Shown: positions 25,336-37,014, counted from the stretch's first letter. The stretch is DNA of 64,000 nucleotides from Chelonoidis abingdonii (GCF_003597395.2 NC_133769.1:43494223-43558222); one strand, 5' to 3'. A program made the numbers and translations. Notes: generated by a model from the letters alone, not told the origin.

Positions 25336-26406
25336 GTCATCTTGCCCCAAAGATGCCCAAGAGCTGGCATGATGTGATAGTCATTGCCATCCTCAAACAT
25401 GGAAAATTTCTAAATGATGCCACCCACAGTCACCTTCTCCCAACTCGCAAGGTAACAGAGAGAGTCTTACTGGTCCATTTCACCCACAAAAGGAATAGGC
25501 TGGCTTTAAACCAAGATGAAGCTGCTGTGACCAGGTTCTAGCCATTACTAGTTACATTGCAACTGGCTTTCTGCTTAATCTAAAAACCAAAACAACACTG
25601 ACAGATTTGTCCACTTCCTATGCTAAGGTATGGAAATGTGGGCTAATGTTCAAGTCATCAGAGTCATCGAATGCCATAGTACTATGCAACTCCTGGTCAC
25701 AATGTATGAGCAGCCTTAGACAGCATGTCTTTTAGCATGGGCAGATCAGCAAAGCATGCACCCTTGATGGTTTACCTCAGAGATTTGTGCTGCCTCCTTT
25801 TTACCATTCAACATCTACATTTAGTGACTTATCTGACACAATTTCATGCAAGTTGTTTTATGCTAACAACATTGGCCTTGTGATAAAAGGAAAGATCTCA
25901 CCACCAGTGGCAATACCCTCTCCACCCACCTCATGATAATGATGGAATACTTTTAATATTGGAAGCTGCACCCCAATGCTTCTAAACCATGGATAACAGC
26001 CTTTCACCTAATCAGCAAAGCCACCAAGAAACCCTCAATGTCATCTTTTGCAGTCAGGATGCCTGAAATGAACCATATTCAAAGTACTTGAGTGTAACCA
26101 GAGACAGAAGCTTAACTTTTAAAGCTCATCTGGAAAAGATATACAGTAAGGTAAAAGCAAGGACTAGCCTCATCCAAAACCTTGTAGGCATGCCATGGGG
26201 TGTCGATACGCACATACTTCAAATAGCAACTCTAGCACTGGTATACTTGACTGGTTAATATTGTGCACCAGCCTGGTCAGGCAGCTCACATTCTAACTCT
26301 GAGGATGTGCAATTTAATGTCACATTGAGAAGTATAATTAGAACATTAAAATCAACACTGGTGTGATGGTTGCCTACTCTGGTACATATATCCCCAGTCA
26401 AAATTT

Positions 26407-26450
<44 letters not shown>

Positions 26451-26760
26451 AGCTTGTGTGGCCATGACCAGATTGAATTTGCCAATTCATGAGGCACTCC
26501 ATAATCTTTCAAAGATATGTCTGAAATATCACAAGCATCTTTGTTATTGTGTTAAACTCTAAAAAACAACCTCATTTAATCCTGAGGCACATTGGAAAGA
26601 ATTCTGGGGTAATGCTAATGTCCCAAACAAACATTCAATGGCTAACCCTACAAAAGAACTTCCAGGCTTCTCTGAAAACAATGATCTACATTGAACTGTT
26701 TCAGAACATTGCATGGCAGATGCTGTCATCTTTTTCTATCTCTGGAAGATGAGAGACAGT
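25336..26760 (+). pseudogene. Non-LTR LINE reverse transcriptase remnant
   Basis: Scattered matches to a LINE ORF2 reverse transcriptase are readable across frames. There is a palm-entry segment like 'VIAILKHGKFLNDA' (25367-25410). A 'GLPQ' block follows at about 25770. The catalytic region is degraded to 'YANNIGLV' at about 25860, where the YADD box is expected. Last come thumb-side residues 'QLTF' and 'HIEKYN' (26270-26340). The order and spacing suit a CR1/L2/jockey-group element. Many stops and frameshifts make it an old dead copy. An (AC)n run interrupts it at 26409. The 3' tail is not recognised. Confidence 0.65.
26409..26447. repeat. (AC)n microsatellite
   Basis: About 19.5 uninterrupted AC units lie within the LINE remnant. 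A tract this pure and long is probably length-polymorphic. Confidence 0.97.
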
Positions 26761-27121
26761 ACATAATGTGACTGTGCATACTAGTCACAGACTATGGACC
26801 ACATTGTAAAATCAGTATCTGCTTTAATTTTTTGCCAGTGGCAATTCAGATTTAAGACGAGTCATGTCCAAAGCTATCCACTGGCTCACTAATTTGCGCT
26901 TGGATTATTTGAATGTGTCTTACCACAGGAAAGGAGAAGCTAAAACCTTGATTTTAAAACAAAATTGCACCCAAAAAGGAGGCTGGATTAAGGTTATTCT
27001 AACAAATTCAGCCTCCAAATATATATTACATACAAAAATAATATTAGCATTATTATAATGCTAGGTTATAAAAACTTAAATCAGCAAACAACATGGATGT
27101 TAAAAATCAGGTACACAAAAG
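26761..27121. other. Unassigned non-coding stretch
   Basis: AT-rich. The open frame 26864-27058 has no recognisable domain. Confidence 0.45.
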
Positions 27122-27430
27122 ACAGAGGCAGTGTGGTCTAGGGCAGTGTTTCTCAACTTTTTGATAGCAGGGACCAACTTGCTGCCTTCCTAAACTGTGT
27201 CAGGGAAATCTCGGGGACTGGGACCAGTTCATGGACTGGTCATTGAGAGAAATTGGTCTAGTGGATGGGGCACTGGACTGGTACTTTTAGGAGAATTGAC
27301 TTCTGTTCCTGGTGTGGGACTTCTGTTCCTGCTGGGTTATTTGGACAGTTCACTCTATACCTCTGTTTTCTCTGCCCTTCTTCCTCCGTTTTGTCAATTT
27401 ATAATGTAAACTCCTCTGCACAGGGACTGT
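27122..27430 (+). repeat. MIR-type CORE-SINE, split by a hAT MITE
   Basis: The tRNA-derived head 'GAGGCAGTGTGGTCTAG' at 27124 is cut by a 112-bp insertion. It resumes with 'GTCTAGTGGATGGGGCACTG' at 27256 and continues with the usual MIR body (CTTCTGTTCCTG, GTTTTCTCTGCCC). Plus orientation. The copy predates the hAT insertion. Confidence 0.75.
27144..27255. mobile_element. hAT MITE inside a MIR-type SINE
   Basis: The left end, CAGTGTTTCTCAAC, pairs with the right end, ATTGAGAGAAATTG. The 8-bp flanks GTCTAGGG (27136-27143) and GTCTAGTG (27256-27263) match at 7 of 8 positions. The interior (GGGACCAACTTGCTGCCTTC) resembles a common reptilian hAT MITE. Confidence 0.85.
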
Positions 27431-27449
27431 CTCTTGCTATGTGATTTGT

Positions 27450-27655
27450 AATATAATAATAACTTTCATCAATAGAGTGCAAAGCACTTCACAATATCAT
27501 TATCCCCATTTTACAGAAGAAGAAACGGGCACAAAACAGTGAAGTGACTTGCCCAAGGTTACCCAGCCTGCCACTGGCAAAGTAGAGAATAGAATATTGG
27601 TCTCCTGAGTTCCATTCCAATGCTCCGTTCACTAGGCCATGCTGCCTCATTTGTA
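27450..27655 (-). repeat. MIR-type CORE-SINE
   Basis: In reverse orientation, the sequence shows the MIR signature 'CCCATTTTACAGAAGAAGAA', 'GACTTGCCCAAGGTTACCC' and the tRNA-derived head 'TAGGCCATGCTGCCTC' at the right end. The copy is near full length. Confidence 0.82.
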
Positions 27656-28580
27656 AGTATCTAGTATAGTGGGCCTGATCTTGGTTTGTCCACTAGATTC
27701 CACTGAAAGGCAAATAATTAATAACAACAAATGAAAAATAGCAAAGTTCAGTCTTGCTTTGGACAACTGTCACTAGATGTGCAATACATGCAGTCTCCAC
27801 ATCTTGCCTGTATATTTCACATGGGCTGAGCATACTCAAGGATCACATCTTGCTAGATGTTCGTAAAGTGCCTAGCAAATTGATGACCCACTCCTAATTT
27901 GGGCCTTTGCCATTGTCACAATACAAATAATAGACACACTTTTACAAATGTCCTCGTAAATCACATTGCCATTCACTGTATTTTTATTTCTAATAGTATT
28001 TGGAGAGCGAGGACAGCAAGTTCTCAAACCATTAAGTACATCCTTCATTCAAACAAACACCCCACATAAAATATTGTGCTGTGTCTTGACATCTCATACT
28101 GACTCCTGAATCATCTTCCTCCCTGATTAACAATTAGCAGGGAAAGCACTTGTCACAGAAATGCTGGAAGAAGCTTACGCCAGATGTAGGTGAGGTGCTA
28201 GAAGTAGCTAAAAACAGCAAAGCTAGATAAGGGGTCTATCATGTTGTTGAAGGGAACAGGATTTCCTCTATCCCTTACAGAACCAATTAAAAGCATCAGG
28301 ACTCTAGGAGCCAGATTTTCCCCCTGCACAGGTACCAAGTAACACAGAAATGGAAGGGAGGCAGTTTGCATCTCCTCAATGAGCACAGGTGGGAAGAGGG
28401 AGTAGTTTAAAATACCCTTTGGGCAATGATTAAAATAAATGGAAGCAGGCTGGGAGTTCTCACTGAACTAGCCAAGGGAGATGGAGGGGAGCTGTGCAGG
28501 AGCACTGCTACCTAAGGCAGAGAAGGGGAAGCTCGCATTTGCTTTTAGCAGAGAAGGGAGAATTGTCCTCCCTTCACTAC
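27656..28580. other. Unassigned non-coding stretch
   Basis: No recognised gene or repeat. ACTAC at 28576-28580 is the left target duplication of the adjacent LTR. Confidence 0.45.
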
Positions 28581-29767
28581 TGTCATGTTCTGGGGTGCAA
28601 TCCAGACCAGTAAGGGGTTGTGTCTCAAGATGCTCTGTGGTTCTCTTGTATGAATGCTTCCAGCCAGCAGACAAGCATGCAGTGTCCTGAGTGTCTGTGT
28701 GCTATGCAGGCTTGGTTCAGCGCTTTGACCCCAGTAGCCTGCCTACAACACAACAGCCCCACTCTAGTCTCTATCACCAGTTACCTTAAGCAGGAGTGAT
28801 CCCAACATACTCCCAGTTCTGAATTTTCCCAAAACCATGTGTTCCACAATGTCCAGCCCTCTCCTGGACCTCTTAGAGAGACATTAAGCTTTGTTTGTTC
28901 CTTTGAACATACAATATCCAACAGCTTGCTATGTTAACTGGATTTAACATTCACTTTAAATCAAACACATCACTGGGCTGGTTTAGATTAAAAGTAAAAC
29001 AAGTTTATTTAGGAATTGTTACAAGCAAATGAAAGTGAAAATGCTTTCTAGAATGTAAGACTTAACAAAACAAGCTACAGATTCTGTTCAAGGTAGTTTC
29101 CTTACCAATCCACCTTCCAGCAAGATGGCTGACCATTCATTTTATTAGGAACTTCGACAAACTCCAAAGTGCTCAGTTCACTTGTCTTCTTAGGTGAAAT
29201 ATAACTTGGGATTCTTTGCCTCTCACTTTGTCCAGTGAACCTCTGAAATGAATTCTTGAAGGTTAGCCCTTAAAGTTCATTCAAAGTTTGAGAAGTTGAC
29301 ATGGAGTCTCTTGGTGAGGAAGTTTCATGCTGGCTTCTTCCCCTGATGATGTTTGCTAAAATGCAGATTGATCTGTTTCCTGCAATCTCCTCCCCCAACC
29401 GTCTGGATAGTCCTGTTTACCTTCTATGTAATTTGCATTCACATTGTCTCTTTGTGTACCAGGGAAATGCCTTCCAGATGGCAGAACCTTTGTCTATGGT
29501 GGAGTAACATCAGCCTTGCCTGGCAGATACACTTTAAGAACACAACTCCCAATATGGCTGTAATTTTGAATTTGTCCTCTGTACATACACCATGCAATAA
29601 TATTAATAATCAGTATGTTATTTGTTTTCTATTGATATCTTACATAGTGCCATTTAGATACATTAACCTGTGGGGGTACACTGAACCGGGTCAGGCCAGC
29701 TGAAACTTACTACCAGATATCACTGAGCCCCCATAGCCTCTTGCATAGGGATGTTGTTAGAGTCACA
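28581..29767 (-). mobile_element. Solo LTR, reverse orientation, perfect duplication
   Basis: The plus-strand ends are TGTCATG... and ...GAGTCACA, so on the minus strand the LTR runs TGTGAC...CATGACA. ACTAC occurs on both sides (28576-28580 and 29768-29772), a perfect 5-bp target duplication. The minus-strand AATAAA at 29009-29004 is a plausible poly(A) signal. The 3' end shares CTGGATTGCACCCCAG with the LTR at 8695-9818. The length is 1187 bp and no internal retroviral sequence adjoins. Confidence 0.83.
29004..29009 (-). promoter_or_regulatory. Poly(A) signal of reverse LTR
   Basis: AATAAA on the minus strand lies within the solo LTR, upstream of its minus-strand 3' end. Confidence 0.5.
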
Positions 29768-29844
29768 ACTACCCTTTGTTTTAACCCTTGTGTGAGGGCA
29801 GTCCATGTGATAATAGCCCCACAGAGCTTGGTAATAGTACAGAG

Positions 29845-30163
29845 CAGTGGTTCTCAAACTTGGGCCACCGCTTGTTCAGGGAAAGTCCCTGGCGGGCCAG
29901 GCTGGTTTGCTTACCTACTGCATCCACAGGTTCGGCCGGTCGTGGCTCCCACTGGCCACAGTTCTCTGCTCCAGGTCAATGGGGGCTGCAGAAGGTGGCG
30001 CGGGCCGAAGGACATGCTGGCCACCCCATTGGCCTGGAGCGGTGAACCGCAGCCAGTGGGAGCCGCGATTGGCAGAACCTGTGGATGCGACAGGTAAGCA
30101 AACCAACCTGTCCCACCAGAGGCTTTCCCTGAACAAGCAGCGGCCTTAGTTTGAGAACCACTG
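29845..30163. mobile_element. hAT fold-back MITE (second copy)
   Basis: The ends are CAGTGGTTCTCAAACTTGGG and the complement ...TTTGAGAACCACTG. Long inverted repeats of about 130 bp surround a GC-rich centre. The 8-bp flanks GTACAGAG and GTGTAGAG match at 6 of 8 positions (two transitions). It is the same family as 17007-17288 but better preserved. The overlapping open frames on both strands reflect the palindrome. Confidence 0.85.
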
Positions 30164-30439
30164 GTGTAGAGTAATCAGGGTGAGGGACTGCACTGGCCAT
30201 TGGTCAAGACTTATTGGTTTCCCTGCCTCTGCCTACCCCAGAAATCCCTCTTCACTTGTGACTGCACAAAGCTGGTGAATTTGGCTCTGCACCTGGTATA
30301 CAGTCAGTACTGCAAAGGAAGAATTCTCGGGGGGTGGGGGCTTACACTTACAGAATTCTAGGTCAGTGGTTATGGGATCCTGTTTCATGATCATGGAATC
30401 AGAGACCCCAGGTTCCCTGGAAGTCTGTTATTGACCAGA
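30164..30439. other. Unassigned non-coding stretch
   Basis: No recognisable element. A G-rich run lies at 30330-30339. Confidence 0.45.
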
Positions 30440-30575
30440 CATCAGGAGAACTGAAAAAGGAGGTAGTCAGGCTGGAAGCAATGCAGCCACATGGAGAGAC
30501 CAGATCACAGAGTTTAATAAATTTCCACTTGTTTAACTTAACTAGCATTCAGCTTCACTCTCTGCAAGAGAAACA
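30440..30575. repeat. Dispersed repeat shared with 57.3 kb
   Basis: About 130 bp matches 57255-57385 in the same orientation. Shared words include CAGCCACATGG, 'TTTAATAAA', 'TTCCACTT', 'TTTAGCTTCACTCT'-like and AACTTAAC. Family unknown; possibly part of an LTR carrying an AATAAA signal. Confidence 0.6.
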
Positions 30576-31840
30576 GATCCCTGCAGTGTGTTCAAAAAAA
30601 ATTATTGCAAATAAATTAAGTAAACAACCTGCACACCACATTTAGCATGAGTGAGGTACAGGTCATCAGTGCTCCCAGGCTATGTCCCACAGCTCTAATG
30701 CACCTAACTCCCATAGTTTGTTAGGGTGGACACTCACACATTCCCAGAATACCTGATATTCCAGTACTTCCAAGAATGGTGTGGGCCTTTCCCTACTGGT
30801 GTGACATTGTTCACATCATTTGCACGAGGTCACGCCACATGGAGGATGCCATTTTGAAGAGAGTGACACTCCACTCCGCTGGCATGAACTCACATGCACA
30901 GTGCATGCAAGATTATGCCAGGGTTGGGCTAAGCAGCGTACTCTTCAAAATTGCATCCGTCCGCTGAGTATTGGATATTGGATAAACCACCTAAAAAGAA
31001 GCCTGTCTGGTTTAAAACCAGGTAAATGGCCTGCCTACCCCATAATGCCTGTAGGAGAAGACCATGCTGAGTCAGACAACAACTTTGATTTTTAGGGTTA
31101 ACTCCTAGCAAAATGTCCTAGCTGGAATGTGTCCCTGAATTGCAGCAGTTAGGCACAGCTGAGCTTAGTTAGGCTCAGAACCTTAAAAGAAGGTGCTGGG
31201 TTGCTCTCAGAAGAAGGAGAGATGGCTGTTTGGTATTTATGAGCTATGACAGGGAGTTATAGAGGTAGGAGAGCTGCCTTGTTTATATAGCTTTATTGTT
31301 GAGGATTAAAGCTGTATTCAGGGAACATGATGAGAGACATTTGAATATTTTTGTGTCCTTTTGATTATAGAAGAATGCTCAGTATAAACCTGAAGCCCTG
31401 GAAATGGGGAGTGGTTTTTTTTTTTATTTGTTTGTTTGTTTCTGTTTTGTCTTGACTTGGGAAAATTATGTGATGTTTCCCTCCAGCTGCATGGATCCTG
31501 TTCCTGCCACAAAGTCGAGTCAGGCAGGTGTTTAATGTTCTCAACATCCAGGACAGGGCCCCAAAGTATAGTGAGCAAGATGGGAAAAGTATTGATGGGG
31601 TAATTCGTGCAGCAGATTGCCAAATGGAAGCCTTTAGTCGCTTGAATAAATTATGTATAAAATCAGCTCGGAACATACTGCACAAGCTAGAAAGAGAAAT
31701 GAAAACCATTGTGCCTACTGCAGCACATAAAGAGTGATCCCACTGTATCCTGGATGTGTCTCTATGCTGCAAAAACTGCACAATCAGGGCCACCTACTGC
31801 CAGTAAGTGTCTCTCCTCCAAAGTTATTTATTTTTACCTC
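30576..31840. other. Unassigned stretch, possible LTR remnant
   Basis: No gene was recognised. The part 31150-31330 (CTTAAAAGAAGGTGCTGGGT, then AGGATTAAAGCTG) looks like LTR promoter and poly(A) sequence, but I cannot place its ends. A poly-T/(TTTG) run lies at 31417-31440. Confidence 0.35.
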
Positions 31841-32223
31841 TGTCATAAACAGATAGTTAAGGGTTAATGTCTCTTTTACCTGTAAAGGGTTAACAAGCGC
31901 AGTGAACCTGGCTGACACTTGACCAAATGACCCATCCGGGGACAAGATACTTTCAAATCTTGGTGGAGGGAAGTCTTTGTTTGTGCTTTTTGGGTTGTTC
32001 TTTGTTCTCTCTTGGAGTTAAGAGGGGCCAGACATGCAACCAGGTTTCTCCAATCTTTCTGAAACAGTCTGTCATGTTCCAAATAAAGTACTAGATAGAA
32101 GGCGGATTAGTCTTTGTTTGTTTGTTTTCTTTATTTGCAAATGTGTATTTTGCTGGAAGGATATTTTTTCCTCTGTTTGTTGTACTTGTATCTTAGGCTA
32201 GGGGGGAGGGATTCCCTCTAGTC

Positions 32224-32230
32224 TATATAA
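32224..32230 (+). promoter_or_regulatory. TATA box of LTR-A
   Basis: TATATAA lies 75 bp upstream of an ATTAAA signal inside the LTR. Confidence 0.6.
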
Positions 32231-32298
32231 GCTGAAGACCCTGTAAACATTTTCCATCTTGGTTTTACAGAGATAGTTTTTTACTTTTTCTTCCTTTA

Positions 32299-32304
32299 AT
32301 TAAA
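32299..32304 (+). promoter_or_regulatory. Poly(A) signal of LTR-A
   Basis: The ATTAAA variant lies shortly downstream of the LTR TATA box. Confidence 0.5.
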
Positions 32305-32705
32305 AGCGTTCTTTTTAAGAACCTGATTGATTTTTTCCTTGTGTAAAACTCAAGGGGATTGGGTCTGAACTCACCAGGGAGCGGTGGGAGGAGAGAAGTG
32401 GGGGGGAAAGGTTAATTCCTCTCTGTTTTAGTATCCAAGGAGTTTGGATCAGTGTATCTCTCAGGGAAAGTCTGGGAGAGGGAAAGGAGGGGGAATGGTT
32501 TATTTCTCTCTGTTTTAAGATCCAAGGGATTTGAGTCTTGGGTTCCCCAGAGAAGGTTTTGCGGGGACAGAAAGTGTACCAAAACACTATATTTTTGGTT
32601 GGTGGCAGCGTTATCAGATCTAAGCTAGGAATTAAGCTTAGAAGGGTACATGCAGGTCCCCACTTTCTGGACGCTAAAGTTCAAAGTGGAAATAATACCT
32701 TGACA

Positions 32706-35615
32706 GTCTCTATTACTGAAACTGTATAATAAGGACAATTTAATCACAGTGAGAAGCTCCAGGGACTTTTTCACAGTATATCCAATAATTATGTATTGAA
32801 GTAGATGAAGTAATAGTATCTTTTGATGTAACTTCCCACAGAGGGATCTGCAAAAAACTCCACTAGAGTTGGAAAAAAGCCACAAAATCTGATACAAGAT
32901 AATTACAGAAGAATAGCAAAGATCATATTGCCCAAATGTTCTTTCCTTCACACACTTAAGAGAATCAAACTGTTTGAAGAAAACTAACAAAGATCAGCCA
33001 AAAAGGGGGGAAAGATTCCCAAAGTGAAAACTCCTACAAAGAATCAAGCTTATTGTTCATTATACATGATTGAATACATATTTTCTTTTTTCTTTCTCGA
33101 CTTATTTCTCTACACAAGGAACTATGTACCAGAGAAACTATTAGAAATACACAAAAGCTGCAAATATTTTATTAGGTCCTGCAGGAAAATTCTTTGCTAT
33201 AAAGTGATTATTGCACCACAGGCTTTTTGGTGAAGAGAAAATGTCAATCTACAATTCCTGAAAATTTGATTTATTTGGATAATTAAATTTATTATAATTG
33301 TAGCCTCCACCTTGCAATGGGATCTGCAAGCCACACTGGCTCTGATTTCAGGATTAAAACCAGTAGTGGTGTTTTGAGTGTATTATTTTTTAATCAAAGC
33401 TTTTTTTCCCAATACATTTACTCACTAGTGTAGCTCAGCTGAAAAATATGCTGAAGAACATGTGACAATAGCTGTGAATTTTCTTTTGTTATATATGATG
33501 GAGCTATGAAATGTGTCAAAAAATATTTACACTCATTATTAATTTATCCTGCAGGAAAATCAGCTGTGAATTATCCTCTGGCATGGAGTAATGTCCACCA
33601 TGTTCCCAGTCTCTTCTCCTTATGCCCCTCAGCAGTGGTCAGAGTATATGCAGCACATGCAAGTTTGCATGTCCTATTAACTGCCTTCCCAGCAGCAGCC
33701 TGTGGACTCACACTACCGGATCATGATTTTCCCAGCTGTGGCCAATATGTGCCCTGAGCAGAAATTACTTGCTGAGATATCAAACCAAAAATTTGTGAAT
33801 ACAGCAAACACAGCAGCATTGCCTTTTCCAGGCTGTATTGTGCCTGAGGATTCCTGGTGACAATGTAACCTGTAAAGGAAACCAATGTCTGAGTTATTTG
33901 CACACATACCGGCTTGTACGGAGCATGCTCACGCAGACTGAGCATACTCAGTAACACTGCTGAAGGCTACCCTGCCCCCTTGCCACCACTATCAGCAGGC
34001 ATGGGTCATCTCTGCTCCCTGAGGATCCTTTTTGGGGAAACCAGTTTTAAAGTACAGCCAGTTCCCCACCACACTGTCTGAGGCTAGCCAGGAGATAGAT
34101 CAAATTCTTACATTTCCTAGCCATCCTTTATCTTGCCACTCCCCATCCCACCCTGCCCAATCTGGCCTTACTAATTTTGTGAGCTGTGCTGGGTGGCTCT
34201 AGCCCACCTCTTCCTCAGCAGAGTGGTGTTTATGGTGCAGCACAGTTGCTCCTGGTGGACTTTCTGTCAGTGAGACCCTAGAGTGACATCAGCTGGTCTA
34301 ACTCAATCAGTGAATCTGGCCCAATATCTGTTTCCAGATCATTCATGAAAAAATAAAAGGGCTAAAATCATCAGATAAATTATTTGCTATGAATAGTTTG
34401 CCCAGCTATGAATAGTTAGTCTAGCAGTGGTGATATACAGTACAACCTTCTGATCCAAATCTCTACGGATCCCATCTGCACTAGTCCAAAACACTCATAT
34501 TTTACCTTTTCATCCACTTGTTGTCAAACCTAAGTCCTCTTCATAAGAAACATGTCCAGCCTTGATTCATTGGTCCACAGAATCTTGCACTAGTCTTCTC
34601 GTGTTCATTCAGAACCATTTGTAGGACACTAATCTTGTTTGTTGCTCCCAGGAATGATTCTCCAGCAGCTAACCTCTAAGCCCTTCTCCTAATGTTGCCC
34701 TTTCATTCTTCAGCCTTACCAGCTTGTACTGTGATCCTTTCAACTGTTGCAAGCTAACAGGGTCACAGATGGTCAAAAGTTAGATGAGAATTCTCCAAAA
34801 AGCAACTGGATGCAGTAGAAAGTATTGTTGATAACTCAGTGACACTTCCTAAAGCTGATAGAACCAAACGCCTCACATGGCAATAAGGGAAGTGGGACAC
34901 TGAAGGTACTGTCTTTCAAATGTAATAGGAAACTGAGATTTTGTCCAAAAGTGCTTAATCAGGGTCCCTCAGTACTTTTCATGTGAATTGTGATGCCTGA
35001 TGTCTGGGCCAAATTCCAGTGTGAGCAAAGTAATTATAGTCTGCCTACCTAAATTCTTCCTGCAGTTTCAGTTGGAGATGGTATTATTAATTTCATACCT
35101 ATCTAATCTAGTTTTCATGCATGTTAGTCTAGTCACTCTGCTATCTAAAATTTTTCAGTAGTTTAGGACAGCAATACTATATAATTCTACTGTGTGTTTT
35201 AAACAGCTGTTCTAGTCCATTCCAGAGGTGGCTGCATGAAGCAATCCTTTTACCTGCCCCACCAACGCTTTTTTAGCTTAATTATTGTTTGAAAAGCTCT
35301 TTGAGATCTTCAGTTGAAAAGATACTACACATACAAAGTATTAGAATTTTTATTTATTATTCTCATACAAAAACTTACATTTATGGTTCCTCAGGTGCAT
35401 TTTCTATCAACATATTCATGAAGAGTAAAGGAAGTCACCACTCAATCCACCTTTAACACCCAAACCCACCTCAACTCACAGCTCTTAATACAGAAACATT
35501 ATAATATCCAAACAACTCCCAAGACGCCAAATCCACAACAAACTCCCTTTAAACTACAACATAAAACCAGCCACGATGCACACATCCAGATCCTCATAAT
35601 GTCATTCAGTGGCAC
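32706..35615. other. Unassigned non-coding stretch
   Basis: AT-rich. No host exon, RNA gene or repeat family was recognised with confidence. Open frames are short and lack domains. Confidence 0.4.
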
Positions 35616-36355
35616 TGTCATAAACAGATGGTTGAGGGTTAATGCCTCTTTTACCTGTAAAAGGTTAAAAAGTTCACCTAGCCTAGCTAACACCTGACTA
35701 GAGGAACCAATGGGGGAACAAGATGTTTCAAAAGGAAGGAGGGAAGTTTTTCCTTTGTTGAGAGTTTCAGTTTCAGCCGGAGTGAAAAAGATCAAGGAAC
35801 CAGCNNNNNNNNNNNNNNNNNNNNNNNNNNNNNNNNNNNNNNNNNNNNNNNNNNNNNNNNNNNNNNNNNNNNNNNNNNNNNNNNNNNNNNNNNNNNNNNN
35901 NNNNNNNNNNNNNNNNNNNNNNNNNNNNNNNNNNNNNNNNNNNNNNNNNNNNNNNNNNNNNNNNNNNNNNNNNNNNNNNNNNNNNNNNNNNNNNNNNNNN
36001 NNNNNNNNNNNNNNNNNNNNNNNNNNNNNNNNNNNNNNNNNNNNNNNNNNNNNNNNNNNNNNNNNNNNNTTTTCTTTGTTTTTTAGATCCAAAGGGATTG
36101 GATCTGGACTCACCAGGGATTGGTGGGGGGAAAGGAGGGGGGATGGTTAATTTCTCCTTGTTTTAAGACCCAAGGGGTTTGGATCTGTGTTCACCAGGGA
36201 ATTGGTGAAGTCCCTCAAGACTACCCAGGGAAAAAGTGGGTCCTTGGGGGTGGTGGCAGCGGTACTAGATCTAAGCTAGTAATTAAGCTTAAAAGTGTCC
36301 ATGCAGGTCCCCACATCTGTACCCTAAAGTTCAGAGTGGGGAAGGAGCCTTGACA
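35616..36355 (+). mobile_element. Solo LTR-A with assembly gap
   Basis: It starts TGTCATAAACAGATGG and ends GCCTTGACA like the copy at 31841. GGCAC (35611-35615) and AGCAC (36356-36360) flank it, matching at 4 of 5 positions. The part 35805-36069 is unknown bases. Tandem subunits at 36090-36230 repeat the 'CCAAGGGGTTTGGATCTG' theme. Confidence 0.82.
35805..36069. other. Assembly gap (265 N)
   Basis: A run of 265 unknown bases lies inside an LTR of a multi-copy family, a typical place for short-read assembly to break. The missing part corresponds to the U3/R section of the copy at 31841. Confidence 0.99.
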
Positions 36356-36950
36356 AGCACAACCTGAACTCTGACCCCCTCTTCATTAAAATATATCCTT
36401 TATAGACATGTGTACTGGTAACTTTTATAATATCTTATTTGTATGTGAAAGGTATAAGCTAGCAAGTACAATGGACCACCTTAGGAAACCCCTCACCAGA
36501 ATGATGCACCTTCACACATACACACTGAAACTTCACTCTGGGGCTCTGACTACAGAGTCAAAATATAACCCTTTATTTGTAAGTACCTCACTATTGACCA
36601 TTTTGAATTTTCTCTTGTAACCTTTATTCAGATCCTAACCTTTGATCTCAAGGTACCTATATAGGGGTATCATCTAAGGACCAGATCCTAATCTGTTCCA
36701 GAGGTTCACACTGTGCAGACAGGAGGATAACATTGATTTCAAGTGACTGGCATTCTTTCAATCTCCTAGGGACTGTTACACTTTCTGAGGATTGCTGGAA
36801 TGGCCCCTGCACAATCAAGTGCCTGGCACATCCCCTGTTCTGAAAGGAGCCAGGAGAGGGTAGTGTAGAGCTGTCTATATGATAATCAGGGATGCCACCC
36901 TCATTTGGGGATCTTGAGAAGATCCCCCTTTCCAGTCGCCTTTTCAGAAG
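36356..36950. other. Unassigned non-coding stretch
   Basis: No gene or repeat was recognised. Confidence 0.45.
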
Positions 36951-37014
36951 AGCTAAACCTAAGAACATCCGTACTGGATTAGAATAATAGTTCATCTAGC
37001 CCAGTATGACAGCT
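36951..37014 (-). mobile_element. CR1 3' tail fragment
   Basis: Read on the minus strand, 'ACTGGGCTAGATGAAC' and the terminal 'GTTCTTAGG' match the CR1 tail at 330-393. Only about 60 bp remain. Confidence 0.6.

Larger units (their letters stand above)
31841..32705 (+). mobile_element. Solo LTR-A
   Basis: It begins TGTCATAAACAGATAG and ends CCTTGACA (TGTCA/TGACA inverted ends). TATATAA is at 32224-32230 and ATTAAA at 32299-32304. Two diverged tandem subunits of about 80 bp (GGTTTATTTCTCTC-like) fill 32330-32540, followed by the GGTGGCAGCG motif at 32601. The flanks ACCTC and GTCTC agree at three of five positions, with two transitions. The length is 865 bp. The family also occurs at 397-698 and 35616-36355. 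Confidence 0.83.

Noticed and set aside
26255..26512. Minus frame with a Cys-Val run
   Set aside because: The run is the translated AC microsatellite.
31150..31330. LTR remnant with ATTAAA signal
   Set aside because: Ends, duplication and related copies could not be found, so it is left as unassigned.
32315..32587. 90-residue minus frame with internal repeats
   Set aside because: It lies in the tandem subunits of LTR-A and has no independent coding evidence.
34490..34700. Possible Tc1-like transposon fragment ('CATTGGTCCACAGAATC')
   Set aside because: Only a short resemblance; no inverted repeats, TA duplication or transposase motif.
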